Part shown: in pieces, positions 33,021-42,989 of the stretch | Layout: every line of letters begins with the position of its first letter | Numbering within the stretch: the first letter of the stretch is position 1 | Assembly: GCF_028069725.1 (NCBI RefSeq) | Contig: NZ_JANEWG010000011.1 | Span: 1-64,000, forward strand | DNA: 64,000 nucleotides | Direction of reading: 5' to 3' | Source of the DNA: Citrobacter sp. Awk 4 | GTDB lineage: Bacteria; Pseudomonadota; Gammaproteobacteria; Enterobacterales; Enterobacteriaceae | Made by a program: the position numbers and the translations under genes | Notes under the pieces: model-generated | Databases searched by the model: none | Told to the model about the DNA's origin: nothing | Seen by the model: the letters and a program-made list of their open reading frames with translations, nothing else

Positions 33021-34385
33021 TTAGGGTTGCACAATCCCGATAAAGTAAAGGAGGTTAGCCAGTATCCCGACAGCGATGGTGGCGACCGGTCCAATAGACA
33101 TTTCTACCAATGGTCGGCGGGACGTTCGGTTAAGCAGATAAATACCTGCAACGATCATAAATCCCATCCCCGGTAAAATGGCATTAGACGCAATCATTCC
33201 GCCCACCAGCAGCGACACCTCCAGCATTCTTGTGATGGCGGTACGAATATGATCGCCACACGCTTTGACGCCAGGATATTTGTCCAGCCAGATCGCGGTT
33301 CTGGCGAGCAGTCTAATCTCCAGGAACATAATGACGCCGCCCGCAATGAACGCGATCAAAGGGTTATTGGTCGCCAGGCCGGCAACAAAAACAAACTTCA
33401 TGCCTTCCGGGCTGTAGACACCTGTCGCAATGGCCGTCATCCCGACCAGAGGGATAAAACTGATCGCTCGCGCCAGAGCCACCAGCATGGCACTGGTTTG
33501 CTCTCCCTGCGCCATCAGTTGCAGAGAAACCGGTCCTTCTGCCAGCAAACTGAATGACATCGAACCGGCCATCGCGCATAAGCCACCGCTGAACACCAAC
33601 AGCCATTTGTTCTTCTGGATGCGTTCTATACGTGCCGAAAAGAGGCCCACCAGCATCTCATTCGCGCCTTTCGTCTTTACCCCATCCGCATTTTCTGACG
33701 CCGCAGGACGCTCTTGCATGGTGAAATAGAACATCGCGATCATCGCGAGCAATAGCGCAATACCGTTCGGGTCAAGCTTGACGGGTTTTTCAATGCGCCC
33801 GCCAAAACTGATGCTGCCGAAAGAGTGGGCGACCAGATATCCCACCAGTGTCGCGACCAGCACCCACATGCCTTTTTTGTATCCGTACTGATAACCGACA
33901 ACCAATGCAGGAAAGAGCGCGAAGCAGACAACAATCGGGTCCCCCACCTGACTCAGATTATTCATGAAATTCACGGGCATCATGTTGAACAGGTCAACGA
34001 CTGAGCGCAGTCCAACCATCAGCGCAACGCCATAAACGGCACCAATGACGCCGGAGAGCAGGAAGCCACGGCGACTGTTGTTACACCATGTTCCTACCAC
34101 ATCCGTTCCCAGCAACAGGCTATGCACCAGAATAATTGGCGCGGTCAGTGAAAATGGCAGCCCAAACCCGATGACCAACCCGAAACTCAGTGCAAAGCTG
34201 GTTGCCGCCAGCGTTTTGTGATCCATTCGCCCTTCGAGATATTCAGGCATCAATGGTCGCAGGCCATCGTGAAAAACAGCGATCCCCCGGTTGGCCATCA
34301 TTGCCGACAGCCCACCAATGAGTGCTATAAGTCCAGCCTTCATCGGATCGATGGTTAACAGGCGCATCAGAAACTCATGTTCCAT
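33021..34385 (-). CDS. yhfT: YhfT family inner-membrane protein, probable transporter
   Basis: The 454-residue protein is very hydrophobic with about 10-12 membrane segments and a cytoplasmic charged loop (about 225-265). It matches the YhfT family by location and segments such as VFHDGLRP, IGATG-like turns and IATGVYSPEGM. From memory, K-12 YhfT is 434 residues and only distantly similar, while the flanking genes are close, so this may be another lineage of the family. A perfect AGGAGGAAAA precedes the ATG. It probably carries the substrate of the yhf pathway. Confidence 0.8.
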   Translation of the reverse strand: MEHEFLMRLLTIDPMKAGLIALIGGLSAMMANRGIAVFHDGLRPLMPEYLEGRMDHKTLAATSFALSFGLVIGFGLPFSLTAPIILVHSLLLGTDVVGTWCNNSRRGFLLSGVIGAVYGVALMVGLRSVVDLFNMMPVNFMNNLSQVGDPIVVCFALFPALVVGYQYGYKKGMWVLVATLVGYLVAHSFGSISFGGRIEKPVKLDPNGIALLLAMIAMFYFTMQERPAASENADGVKTKGANEMLVGLFSARIERIQKNKWLLVFSGGLCAMAGSMSFSLLAEGPVSLQLMAQGEQTSAMLVALARAISFIPLVGMTAIATGVYSPEGMKFVFVAGLATNNPLIAFIAGGVIMFLEIRLLARTAIWLDKYPGVKACGDHIRTAITRMLEVSLLVGGMIASNAILPGMGFMIVAGIYLLNRTSRRPLVEMSIGPVATIAVGILANLLYFIGIVQP

Positions 34386-34393
34386 TTTTCCTC

Positions 34394-34756
34394 CTATGCG
34401 CCCAGGATTGCCTTGATAATTACCGGGACAACGATTTCAGTGTCCTGCCCCGTAAAACCGAATGCTTTTTTCCCTGCCTTTACGCCAGCAATAATGTCTT
34501 CATTTGACAGAATTTTTCCCGGCATGCCGACGGTAATACATTGCCCCGCGCCTGCAATCGCAATCGCCATTGCCAGCGCCCCGCCACCACCGGTATTACA
34601 CGCCCCGAAATAGTAGTCTGCAGCACCGCTTTTTAATGCCATGGCCGCTTCGATGTCTCCCATTACAGTGACTGAGGTTGCATGTTCCCCAGCCTCACGG
34701 CGAACTGTTTCAGCAATTTTTTCTTTCTCAATCTGACCACCAATCACGATTTTCAT
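34394..34756 (-). CDS. yhfU: YhfU family protein (DUF2620)
   Basis: The protein is 120 residues with the glycine-rich core YYFGACNTGGGGALAMAIAIAG. It belongs to the DUF2620 family, whose role is unknown; the glycine-rich turn could bind a phosphate. It ends 8 bases before yhfT. As with YhfT, similarity to K-12 YhfU appears limited (remembered comparison). An 87-base gap separates it from php upstream. Confidence 0.82.
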   Translation of the reverse strand: MKIVIGGQIEKEKIAETVRREAGEHATSVTVMGDIEAAMALKSGAADYYFGACNTGGGGALAMAIAIAGAGQCITVGMPGKILSNEDIIAGVKAGKKAFGFTGQDTEIVVPVIIKAILGA

Positions 34757-34843
34757 TGTCTGATTCCTTATTGATATATTTCTATCGCTAATACGTTATT
34801 AAAAACGCCTACCCTCAACGCGCGCTGTCTCAATCAAACCGAC

Positions 34844-35722
34844 CTACTGGAAGAAACGAGCAGGGTTATCACGCAACATCATGTCCACATCGACCTGACT
34901 GAATCCTGACTGACGCAGTTGTGGGACAAAGGTGGTTAACAGGTAGTCGTAGCCATTACCGCCATTCGCTTTCAAATGTGACCGGCGGGTAATATCCATT
35001 GAGAGCATCACGCGATTGAGCAAACCGCGCTCGCGAAGCACATGCAGCATCCCAATACGTTTCTCGTCCGGGTAGTAGCTGTTTTTACCGATAGTGTCGA
35101 ACTGCACATATGCGCCGAGATCGATCATGCGCAAGATGTTGTCGAGGTTATCTTTGAGATCGCAGTGACCAATCACCACGCGCGAGAGAGAGACACCGTG
35201 CGATTTCAACAAGGCCAGTTGTTCCAGACCCATGGTGCTGAACGAGGTGTGTGTAGAGATTGGACGCCCGGTTTCATTGTGGGCACGCGCGGCGGCAATA
35301 AAGACCTTTTCTTCCAGTGGCGTGATTATGCCTTCGCTGGAGCCGATTTCCGCGATGATCCCGGCTTTCAGTTCAGTGCCATCGATTCCATCGACAATTT
35401 CATCGATCATCTCCTGGGCCAGTTGCTCCACGCTGCGGGTGGCGACATGTTCCGGGAAAAACGCATTCTGGTAATACCCCGTACAGGCCACCACATTCAT
35501 TCCCGTCTCACGCATCAGATCGAGCATAAATTGCGGGTTACGCCCCATGTAACGGTTGGTCATCTCAATAATGTTGCGCACGCCCAACGCCATCAGACCG
35601 TTCATCTCCTGGCAGATGAGATCGTACTGATCGAACCGGCAGTCGAGATTGTTTTTAAACCCGGAGAGATCGATATGCAGATGCTCGTGGGCGTAGGTGT
35701 AGCCTGAAGTATCAATGCTCAT
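34844..35722 (-). CDS. php: Phosphotriesterase homology protein Php (YhfV)
   Basis: The 292-residue protein is in the amidohydrolase superfamily related to phosphotriesterase. Metal ligands are seen in [11 protein letters not shown] (HXH near residues 12-14), EIGSSEG (Glu), HTSFSTMG (His), GHCDLKD (His) and MDITRR (Asp). The characterised E. coli protein lacks phosphotriesterase activity; lactonase-type reactions are known in relatives. The start is [14 protein letters not shown] at 35722, overlapping yhfW by 4 bases; a 37-codon longer reading is rejected. Confidence 0.94.
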   Translation of the reverse strand: MSIDTSGYTYAHEHLHIDLSGFKNNLDCRFDQYDLICQEMNGLMALGVRNIIEMTNRYMGRNPQFMLDLMRETGMNVVACTGYYQNAFFPEHVATRSVEQLAQEMIDEIVDGIDGTELKAGIIAEIGSSEGIITPLEEKVFIAAARAHNETGRPISTHTSFSTMGLEQLALLKSHGVSLSRVVIGHCDLKDNLDNILRMIDLGAYVQFDTIGKNSYYPDEKRIGMLHVLRERGLLNRVMLSMDITRRSHLKANGGNGYDYLLTTFVPQLRQSGFSQVDVDMMLRDNPARFFQ

Positions 35723-36945
35723 AACGCGTCTCCTGTAAGCCGTAATGCCGAAAGAAAAGAGGTGCCGTTTTGCGGGGCAGCGGCGCCAAAGAATTCGCAT
35801 ACTGTGGCACCCACGTCTGACAGCGTGGCGCAAACGCCTAACTGCGCAGGTTCCAGCCCCTGCCGATACACCAGTACCGGCACCACTTCACGGGTGTGGT
35901 GACTGTGCCCAATCGTGGGGTCGTTGCCGTGATCGGCCATGACAACCAGGCAATCATCCGGTCCCATATCAGAAAGAAGGCGCGTTAGATTACTGTCGAC
36001 GACCTGCAGGCGTTCCGCATAACGTGCGACATCCTCGGCATGGCCAGCGAGATCGGTTTCCTGGATGTTGGTGCAAATAAACACGGTCTGTTCCGCGTTA
36101 AATTCATCTCGCGTGATATCCATAATGCGCTGGCTATCGACCAGGTTTTGCCAGTTGCGTCCGTGTGGGTTGCTGACAATATCGGCCACTTTGCCGACCA
36201 GTACGGTCGGTACACCGACCTCATGCAGTTTCTGCGGAACCTGAACCTGCGCATCAACGCCATAGCCCATGTGAACCACCCGAAAACCGTTTTCATACGC
36301 CCCCGAGCGCGGCGCATTGATGCCGATGAAGCGCCCTTTTTTGGTCTCAACGGCATCCAGAATCTGTTGGCTGTCTTTCAGCAGGCCGCCAAAAGCAATG
36401 ACCCGCCCAACCTGTGCATGCTCACGCACGATGCGGCCAATTTTCACCACCTCGTCGAAGTCAATGACGGAAAGGTTGGCGGTAATGTTGTAGACCTGCC
36501 CCAAATCCGCTTCGAGGTTATCGCCAATCGCGACCGCCTGATTCACCCACAGAAACGCCAGCCCATCGCCACGTCGCTCCACTTGCCAGCCTGCGGCTTT
36601 CAGCGCCTGTTCAACGCGCCCAATGACCTCGCTAAACGGCATGCGTAGTGGTGCCTGGGGTCGCGAGCCTAAAATCTCCTGATGCCCCATGAAGGTATCA
36701 CCGCCTTCATGTTGCAATTCCGCGACGCCCCATACCGCAGATATGGACGGTTGCATCACGCCTGGCGAGTACCCCAGCGCATTCATCAGCCCCAGTTTTT
36801 CCAGCGTTGGCAGACGTAGCTGCGGCTGCTGGCTCAGGATGTGCCCGCAGGTATTCGCGCCAGCATCCTGCGGCCGGACCTGCGCGACATCCTTCATTGC
36901 CCCGACGCCAAAGCTATCGATCACCAACACAACAAATCGAGCCAT
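35719..36945 (-). CDS. yhfW: YhfW, phosphopentomutase-like metalloenzyme
   Basis: The 408-residue protein belongs to the alkaline phosphatase/phosphopentomutase superfamily. [10 protein letters not shown] (near 10) and [21 protein letters not shown] (about 350) give the metal-binding Asp and His residues; GANTCGHIL may hold the phospho-acceptor Thr. It is homologous to DeoB but belongs to a separate lineage; the sugar phosphate is unknown. It overlaps yhfX by one base and php by four, implying tight coupling in one pathway. Confidence 0.9.
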   Translation of the reverse strand: MARFVVLVIDSFGVGAMKDVAQVRPQDAGANTCGHILSQQPQLRLPTLEKLGLMNALGYSPGVMQPSISAVWGVAELQHEGGDTFMGHQEILGSRPQAPLRMPFSEVIGRVEQALKAAGWQVERRGDGLAFLWVNQAVAIGDNLEADLGQVYNITANLSVIDFDEVVKIGRIVREHAQVGRVIAFGGLLKDSQQILDAVETKKGRFIGINAPRSGAYENGFRVVHMGYGVDAQVQVPQKLHEVGVPTVLVGKVADIVSNPHGRNWQNLVDSQRIMDITRDEFNAEQTVFICTNIQETDLAGHAEDVARYAERLQVVDSNLTRLLSDMGPDDCLVVMADHGNDPTIGHSHHTREVVPVLVYRQGLEPAQLGVCATLSDVGATVCEFFGAAAPQNGTSFLSALRLTGDAL

Positions 36946-38108
36946 TAGTCCTCCAGAAGGTTTCCGAGGCTGTCATAACGGGCGACAATCTCAGGCGCGC
37001 CGCGCTGAATACCGGACACCAGCACAACGTCACTGCGCGTCACAAAGATTTGTGTGCGAAAACAGAGCACAACGGCACTGCTTACCGGGAATTCACCCGT
37101 AAGAGGCAGGTAATAATCAATGCTGCTGTCATCAATGGGTTTCAGTTGCGTCTCAACCGGCGCTGCATTTTCATGGGCAAACACCAGCGCATTACGCGCA
37201 TGCCCGCGACGGTAGTAACCGCCGCCATAGCAATAACTGTCACCTCGAAAATGGTGGGAGATCTCGCTCAGCCACAGCATCGCGATGCGCTCAGGCTGGT
37301 CGCCCTGTTGATTGGAAGGGATGGTGCCGGTTAGCGCATGACCAGGCTCTGCGTGAGTAACGCCGTACTTTGCCAGCAGTGGCAGAGAGGCACAGCTGGT
37401 CGCAGAAGGGGCATTCAGTTGTTCGATTGCGACACCCGACGCTTCCAGTTGATGTCGCGCATCGACCAGCGTGTACAGATTTGGTGTCGGTACGGTTTCA
37501 CCTGTCGCATCATCCCAGAGCAAACAGGGAAAATGCGTTAACCCGCTCAGATGCAGACCCGGTAACCGTTGAATTTCGGCGACAACCTCATCCAGAACCA
37601 CCAGCGGGAAGCCGCTTTCCTGCCCGGGGTAAAGAAAGTCGTTTTCACCATACACTTTGAGCATCACCGCCTGCGTCTGCCCGGCTTTCACGGCGGCCGC
37701 AGAGACTTCCCGCGCTTTCTCTAACGAAAACAGCGTGATGACATCCGTATTTTGTTCTACTGCTGCTTCAACGAGTCGGGACGGGATCTGCACCAAATGA
37801 CCCTGATGTGCAACAGGCAATCCAGCACGGCGCAGGGTTCGTCCCTCTTTATAGTCCACCACCACAATCCCGGCGTAACCCAGCGCCAACAACTTTTCCG
37901 CCAGCCAGGGATTTCGCCCAATTTGCTTGGTCATCAGATACAGCGTGATGCCGTGTTGCTGTGCGACATCAATCAGGCGCTTACCATTTTCCAGAACCTG
38001 GTCAACATCAATCACCCAGCTATCGGGAACAATCTTCCCCTGTTGCCATAACTGGAGCGCAGCGGTAATAAGCGCAGGGTTCTGACGTTTCAATGCGTGT
38101 GTAAACAT
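36945..38108 (-). CDS. yhfX: YhfX, alanine-racemase-like PLP protein
   Basis: The 387-residue protein has the N-terminal TIM-barrel of alanine racemase (fold-type III PLP). The region [18 protein letters not shown] replaces the usual DLDAL-N-N opening, and the Lys expected to bind PLP is in [14 protein letters not shown]-terminal beta domain follows. The substrate is unknown. It is the first gene of the yhfXWVUTS block, after an 83-base gap holding an inverted repeat that may be a YhfZ site. Confidence 0.9.
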   Translation of the reverse strand: MFTHALKRQNPALITAALQLWQQGKIVPDSWVIDVDQVLENGKRLIDVAQQHGITLYLMTKQIGRNPWLAEKLLALGYAGIVVVDYKEGRTLRRAGLPVAHQGHLVQIPSRLVEAAVEQNTDVITLFSLEKAREVSAAAVKAGQTQAVMLKVYGENDFLYPGQESGFPLVVLDEVVAEIQRLPGLHLSGLTHFPCLLWDDATGETVPTPNLYTLVDARHQLEASGVAIEQLNAPSATSCASLPLLAKYGVTHAEPGHALTGTIPSNQQGDQPERIAMLWLSEISHHFRGDSYCYGGGYYRRGHARNALVFAHENAAPVETQLKPIDDSSIDYYLPLTGEFPVSSAVVLCFRTQIFVTRSDVVLVSGIQRGAPEIVARYDSLGNLLED

Positions 38109-38135
38109 CTTTAAGCCTCGTTTCCAATCCCTGAT

Positions 38136-38163
38136 TTAAATATTCATTTTTTTGAATATTTAA
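38136..38163. promoter_or_regulatory. Inverted repeat upstream of yhfX, candidate YhfZ operator
   Basis: TTAAATATTCA and TGAATATTTAA form a perfect 11-base inverted repeat with a 6-T spacer, 28 bases before the yhfX start. The arm TGAATATTTA recurs upstream of yhfZ. It could also fold as a hairpin, but a shared operator is the simpler idea. Confidence 0.55.
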
Positions 38164-38191
38164 GGTGAAGTACAGTGCTATTCCATCTGGT

Positions 38192-38554
38192 TCAAACGCC
38201 TTCTTCTGCTGCCATCCACAACCCGTACAGGTTCGCCAGCAGGTACCCCTCTTCATTTGCATGAAGCGTCAGCGCAAACTCTTTCAGCAATGTCTGGTGC
38301 ACCAACAAAATGGTTGGCCAGAGGTCTGATTGCGCCATTTCAGCCAGTAATTCGTCATCCAACGGCCCAATCACTTCCCCACGGCGGCTACGCATTAACG
38401 CGCTCGCCATGTGCGTCATCGCCATCGTCCCTTGTTCTGAGTGAACTGGCAGATGCCACTCATTGCTCAACCATTCAACAACCTGCAGCATGCCGCTGCA
38501 GATATCCTTATCAATCACACCCGCTTCGCATAGCAGGTTAAGTCGGTTTTCCAT
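38192..38554 (-). CDS. yhfY: YhfY, PRD-domain protein
   Basis: The 120-residue protein is a single PTS regulation domain (PRD) with His residues in VHSEQGTMAMTHMASALMR, of the kind phosphorylated by HPr or EII in antiterminators and activators. It has no DNA-binding domain of its own. It lies 15 bases after yhfZ and may modulate it. The function is inferred only from the fold and neighbours. Confidence 0.88.
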   Translation of the reverse strand: MENRLNLLCEAGVIDKDICSGMLQVVEWLSNEWHLPVHSEQGTMAMTHMASALMRSRRGEVIGPLDDELLAEMAQSDLWPTILLVHQTLLKEFALTLHANEEGYLLANLYGLWMAAEEGV

Positions 38555-38569
38555 CGAAATGCCCTTAAC

Positions 38570-39478
38570 TTAATAGCTGGGTTCCTGCTCACCTTTCACC
38601 ACACGTTGCTGATGGGCGAGCAGCGCCTGTTTGTCCACCACCGCACGCAGCAATTGCTGCATCGGATAATCATCCGCGCGCGTCAGTACGACGGCTTCCG
38701 TTGCCTGTAGGAATCGGGGATCGCGGGTGAGCGGGGTCGCCTCTAATCCCAACATCGCCAGTTCAGCGTCTGCCACGACGTTCCAGATCACCGCATCCAC
38801 GTCCCCTTTCACAATACGCTGAAGGCTTTCGTGGTAAGAAAGGTTGATCAACTCCACGTCGCTGTCGCCAAAGCAGGCTTCCGTCATGATTTTCTGATCC
38901 GCCGAACGGTTATCCAGTCCCACGCGTTTCACGTGTTCCGCCTCACCTTTGCGACAGATGAGTTGATGCTCGCCGACATAAGTATGTGGACCCAGTTCCA
39001 GCGCAATACGTAACCCGTTTTGCGCCAGATAACTGTCCGCCGCCAGACGGGAGACCACTGCCATGTCATAGACACCGTTCAGTAAACATTCAACACGAAT
39101 ATCCGCCCCACGCATGTGCGCGTAATAAAAGGGGATTCCCTCAAATTGCGCTTTCAAACCGCTCGCCAACCCTTCGTACAGACGGGTATACGGCAACGGC
39201 ATGGCACACACCACGTTGTTGATATCCACATGCGTCAACAGCGTTTTGTTATCCATTTCAACCAGGAAACTGCCATTACGCCCCCGACGCTCGATACGGA
39301 TTGCCCCTGAAGATTCCAGCGTTTTCAGCGCGGCCTGCGTTAATCCAACAGATGAGTGGCATTCACTTGCCAACTCATCTATTGTTTTCAATCTGTTACC
39401 ACACTTTTCACCCAACAGGTAACGGGCCAGAGTTGTTAATACAACCCCTTCTTTTTTGATAAATGTCCGACGCATCAT
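38570..39478 (-). CDS. yhfZ: YhfZ, GntR-like transcriptional regulator with ligand domain
   Basis: The 302-residue protein has an N-terminal winged helix (about 10-75; TIDELASECHSSVGLTQAALKTLESSGAIRIERRG given as the region's position, helix-turn-helix core ELASECHSS) and a periplasmic-binding-protein-like C-terminal domain (about 90-295) that probably binds a small ligand. It heads the yhf cluster and likely represses or activates it. Repeats containing TGAATAT lie just upstream of it and of yhfX. Confidence 0.88.
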   Translation of the reverse strand: MMRRTFIKKEGVVLTTLARYLLGEKCGNRLKTIDELASECHSSVGLTQAALKTLESSGAIRIERRGRNGSFLVEMDNKTLLTHVDINNVVCAMPLPYTRLYEGLASGLKAQFEGIPFYYAHMRGADIRVECLLNGVYDMAVVSRLAADSYLAQNGLRIALELGPHTYVGEHQLICRKGEAEHVKRVGLDNRSADQKIMTEACFGDSDVELINLSYHESLQRIVKGDVDAVIWNVVADAELAMLGLEATPLTRDPRFLQATEAVVLTRADDYPMQQLLRAVVDKQALLAHQQRVVKGEQEPSY

Positions 39479-39488
39479 ATATTTTCAC

Positions 39489-39524
39489 TAAATTGAATAT
39501 TTATATCTTCATTAAATTGAATAT
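39489..39524. promoter_or_regulatory. Direct repeats upstream of yhfZ
   Basis: TAAATTGAATAT occurs exactly twice, at 39489-39500 and 39513-39524, 24 bases apart, within 50 bases of the yhfZ start. Both copies contain TGAATAT, also found in the inverted repeat before yhfX. They are a likely autoregulatory site for YhfZ. Confidence 0.55.
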
Positions 39525-39595
39525 ATAACGCAATGGCAAGATGTGCAAACGGCGAAGCGCTTCACAGTTTTTATCGGTTGCTTAAAATGCAGGCG

Positions 39596-39625
39596 AAAAA
39601 AAACCGGGATTTACCCGGTTTTTAA
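39596..39625 (-). terminator. Terminator of the dam superoperon after trpS
   Basis: On the minus strand AAAAACCGGGTAAATCCCGG is followed by eight T residues, 15 bases after the trpS stop. Confidence 0.92.
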
Positions 39626-39638
39626 CAGCATCGTTGAA

Positions 39639-40643
39639 TTACGGTTTCGCGACAAAGCCGATCGCTTCATATACCGCTTTCAGGGTGACGGAAGCGCGGG
39701 CGCTGGCCTTTTCGGCCCCTTCCTTCATCACTTTCTGCAGGAAAGCTTCATCATTGCGGTAGCGGTGATAGCGCTCCTGCAATTCGGTCAGCATGCCGGA
39801 AACTGCGTCCGCCACTTCACCTTTCAGATGACCGTACATTTTGCCTTCGAAGCGTTGTTCCAGTTCAGGAATGCTCTGGCCGGTCACGGCAGAGAGGATA
39901 TCCAGCAGGTTAGACACACCCGCTTTATTCTGGACATCGTAACGCACAACCGGCGGCTCTTCGGAGTCGGTCATCGCGCGTTTGATTTTCTTCACCACGG
40001 ATTTCGGGTCTTCCAGCAGGCCGATCACGTTGTTGCGGTTGTCGTCCGACTTAGACATCTTTTTAGTCGGCTCCAGCAGCGACATCACGCGCGCACCGGA
40101 TTTCGGAATGAACGGCTCTGGCACTTTGAAGATATCGCCATAGATAGCGTTAAAACGCTGGGCGACGTCGCGGCTCAGTTCCAGGTGCTGTTTCTGATCT
40201 TCACCGACCGGAACCTGATTGGTTTGGTACAGCAGAATGTCCGCTGCCATCAGAACCGGATAATCAAAAAGACCGGCGTTAATGTTTTCTGCGTAACGCG
40301 CTGATTTATCTTTGAACTGCGTCATACGGCTCAGTTCGCCAAAATAGGTGTAGCAGTTCAATGCCCAACCCAGTTGCGCATGTTCCGGCACATGGGACTG
40401 AACGAAGATGGTGCTTTTCTCAGGATCGATACCGCACGCAAGGTAGAGCGCCAGCGTATCCAGCGTCGCTTTACGCAACTGCTGCGCATCCTGACGCACG
40501 GTGATGGCATGCTGGTCAACGATGCAGTAGATGCAGTGGAAATCATCTTGCATGTTCACCCACTGACGCAGCGCACCCATGTAGTTGCCAATGGTCAATT
40601 CACCTGAGGGCTGTGCGCCACTAAAAACGATGGGCTTAGTCAT
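39639..40643 (-). CDS. trpS: Tryptophanyl-tRNA synthetase
   Basis: TrpS charges tRNA-Trp. The 334-residue class Ic synthetase has the HIGH-like motif in [14 protein letters not shown] and the KMSKS motif (KKMSKSDDN, near 195). It is the last gene of the aroK-aroB-damX-dam-rpe-gph-trpS superoperon, and its start overlaps the gph end by 8 bases. Confidence 0.98.
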   Translation of the reverse strand: MTKPIVFSGAQPSGELTIGNYMGALRQWVNMQDDFHCIYCIVDQHAITVRQDAQQLRKATLDTLALYLACGIDPEKSTIFVQSHVPEHAQLGWALNCYTYFGELSRMTQFKDKSARYAENINAGLFDYPVLMAADILLYQTNQVPVGEDQKQHLELSRDVAQRFNAIYGDIFKVPEPFIPKSGARVMSLLEPTKKMSKSDDNRNNVIGLLEDPKSVVKKIKRAMTDSEEPPVVRYDVQNKAGVSNLLDILSAVTGQSIPELEQRFEGKMYGHLKGEVADAVSGMLTELQERYHRYRNDEAFLQKVMKEGAEKASARASVTLKAVYEAIGFVAKP

Positions 40644-41394
40644 TTTTCAATTCCTGATTTTCGCTATGCAAAAGCCCGAGAGCGGGCAGAAGGTCATTAA
40701 TACTGTCGTAAACAACATCTGGCTGGCTAAGGTCAATCGCTTCACCGTAGTTATAGCCATAGGTAAGTCCCACAGACGGGCAGCCTGCGGCAACCGCGGC
40801 CTGAATATCATTTCGTGAATCGCCCACGAAAAGCATTTGTTCAGGCGCAATACCCATGCGGCTCGCGACAAGCAGTAGCGGGTCCGGATGCGGTTTTTTG
40901 TTCTGCACGTCGTCACCACCGATGACCACGCTAAAATATTTGGCGATATCCAGCGCTTCCAGCAGAGGCGCAACAAACGGCGTCGGCTTGTTGGTGACCA
41001 GACCTAACGGCAAACCGCTGGCGTGTAATGCCCCCAGCGTATCCGCGACGTTGGGGAACAGGAACGTCCCCTCTTGCGCCACATCCGCGTAATAGCGGTC
41101 GAACAGCTTACGCAAAATACGCACCTGTTCTTCAGCAGGGATATCGTCATCAACAGGCGGTTTACCCATTGTTTTACGCTGCATTGCACGTTCCTGGCGA
41201 GACCAGGCCAGTGCGCGTTCCATCAGCACATCTGCGCCGTTACCAATCCAGGTAATAACGCGCTCTTCACCTGCCGTCGGCAGCTCCAGCGCATACAACG
41301 CCATATCCACCGCAGCGGTTAATCCCGGAGCGCTGTCGACCAGCGTCCCGTCGAGGTCAAATGCTACACCCCGAATATTCTGCAATTTATCCAT
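40636..41394 (-). CDS. gph: Phosphoglycolate phosphatase
   Basis: Gph dephosphorylates 2-phosphoglycolate, formed when 3'-phosphoglycolate DNA ends are repaired. The protein is 252 residues, a HAD hydrolase: DLDGTLVDS (nucleophile Asp), TNKP (motif II Thr), KKPHPDP (Lys) and GDSRNDI (motif IV). It overlaps rpe by 8 bases and trpS by 8 bases, as is usual in this operon. Confidence 0.97.
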   Translation of the reverse strand: MDKLQNIRGVAFDLDGTLVDSAPGLTAAVDMALYALELPTAGEERVITWIGNGADVLMERALAWSRQERAMQRKTMGKPPVDDDIPAEEQVRILRKLFDRYYADVAQEGTFLFPNVADTLGALHASGLPLGLVTNKPTPFVAPLLEALDIAKYFSVVIGGDDVQNKKPHPDPLLLVASRMGIAPEQMLFVGDSRNDIQAAVAAGCPSVGLTYGYNYGEAIDLSQPDVVYDSINDLLPALGLLHSENQELKND

Positions 41395-42064
41395 GACTTA
41401 CCTTCGCCAGTTCACGGCGCATTTCATCTATCACTTTTTTGTAGTCTGGCTGGTCGAAGATCGCAGAGCCTGCCACAAACATATCCGCGCCAGCCGACGC
41501 GATTTCACCGATGTTGTCCACCTTGACGCCGCCATCCACTTCCAGGCGGATGTCGTAGCCAGATTCATCGATACGACGACGCACTTCGCGCAGTTTCTCA
41601 AGCGTCTGTGGAATGAAGGACTGGCCGCCGAAGCCCGGATTAACAGACATCAACAGGATCACATCCAGCTTGTCCATCACATAGTCCAGATAGCTGAGCG
41701 GCGTAGCCGGGTTGAATACCAGGCCGGCTTTGCAACCGTGCTCTTTTATCAGTTGCAAGGTGCGGTCGACGTGTTCGGAGGCTTCCGGATGAAAAGTAAT
41801 GATGTTGGCACCTGCGGCGGCGAAATCAGGCACAATGCGGTCAACCGGCTTCACCATCAGATGCACGTCGATAGGTGCTGTAATACCGTATTTACGCAGC
41901 GATTTCAGCACCATCGGTCCGATCGTCAGGTTCGGCACATAGTGGTTGTCCATGACGTCGAAATGCACGACATCAGCACCGGCAGTCAGTGCTTTCGCTG
42001 TGTCCTCACCCAGGCGAGCAAAATCAGCCGACAGAATTGAGGGGGCAATCAAATACTGTTTCAT
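41387..42064 (-). CDS. rpe: Ribulose-phosphate 3-epimerase
   Basis: Rpe interconverts ribulose 5-phosphate and xylulose 5-phosphate in the pentose phosphate pathway. The 225-residue TIM barrel has catalytic and metal residues in [14 protein letters not shown] (Asp, His), DVHLMV (His) and EVDGGV (Asp). It is 17 bases downstream of dam in the superoperon. Confidence 0.98.
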   Translation of the reverse strand: MKQYLIAPSILSADFARLGEDTAKALTAGADVVHFDVMDNHYVPNLTIGPMVLKSLRKYGITAPIDVHLMVKPVDRIVPDFAAAGANIITFHPEASEHVDRTLQLIKEHGCKAGLVFNPATPLSYLDYVMDKLDVILLMSVNPGFGGQSFIPQTLEKLREVRRRIDESGYDIRLEVDGGVKVDNIGEIASAGADMFVAGSAIFDQPDYKKVIDEMRRELAKVSHG

Positions 42065-42081
42065 CCGCTTCTCCTTGAGAA

Positions 42082-42918
42082 TTATTTTTTCGCAGGCGTT
42101 ACAACTCCTGGATGATACAGAGCCAGCAGTTCGTCCACCTTTTTGCGCGTGCCGCCGTTGCTGCTTATACTGCGCCGCACTTTAACCTGAAAATGTTTCG
42201 CCGCTTTGTACCACTCACGGGTATCGGGCGTATCATGGTTCGAAATTAACACTGGGATCCGCTTACTGACCAGCTTTTCTGCCATCTCTGCCAGATGCGC
42301 CTGCTCTCTGGGGCTGAAGCTGTTGGTATGATAAGCGGTAAAATTCGCCGTCGCAGATAGCGGTGCATAAGGCGGGTCACAATAGACCACAGAGTCTGCA
42401 TCCGCACGATCCATGCACTCTTCATATGAGAGGCAATGAAACTCGGCATTCTGCGCTTTTTCGGCAAAGTGATATAACTCTGCTTCCGGAAAGTAGGGCT
42501 TTTTATAACGACCAAACGGTACATTAAATTCCCCGCGCAGGTTATAGCGGCACAGCCCGTTGTAGCCAAAACGGTTCAGATACAAAAACAGCACCGCACG
42601 GCGGAATGGGTCCTGACACGCGTTGAATTCCCCGCGGAACTGATAGTAAACCTCAGCCTGATTTGTCTCAGGTGTAAACAGCTCGCGGGAAGCCTGCACA
42701 TATTCATCGGTGCGTGACTTCACGATGTTATAGAGACTGATGAGATCGCTGTTGATATCGGCAAGGATATAACGAGAAAAGTCGGTGTTGAGAAACACCG
42801 ACCCGGCACCCACGAAGGGTTCAACCAGACACTCACCAGGTGGCAAATGCCGTTTTATATCATCAAGCAGGGGGTATTTCCCCCCTGCCCACTTCAAAAA
42901 AGCGCGATTTTTTTTCAT
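42082..42918 (-). CDS. dam: DNA adenine methyltransferase Dam
   Basis: Dam methylates N6 of adenine in GATC and directs mismatch repair, replication timing and phase variation. The 278-residue enzyme has the SAM motif [13 protein letters not shown], the catalytic DPPYAPLS (near 181) and the DNA-contacting [10 protein letters not shown] stretch. It is 71 bases downstream of damX. There is no adjoining restriction gene, so it is the solitary Dam. Confidence 0.98.
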   Translation of the reverse strand: MKKNRAFLKWAGGKYPLLDDIKRHLPPGECLVEPFVGAGSVFLNTDFSRYILADINSDLISLYNIVKSRTDEYVQASRELFTPETNQAEVYYQFRGEFNACQDPFRRAVLFLYLNRFGYNGLCRYNLRGEFNVPFGRYKKPYFPEAELYHFAEKAQNAEFHCLSYEECMDRADADSVVYCDPPYAPLSATANFTAYHTNSFSPREQAHLAEMAEKLVSKRIPVLISNHDTPDTREWYKAAKHFQVKVRRSISSNGGTRKKVDELLALYHPGVVTPAKK

Positions 42919-42989
42919 GCTGACACTAACTAATTACACCTTCTCCGGCTGTGGAGAAAGCTCCGACAGCATCCTGCGCTTTAATAACA

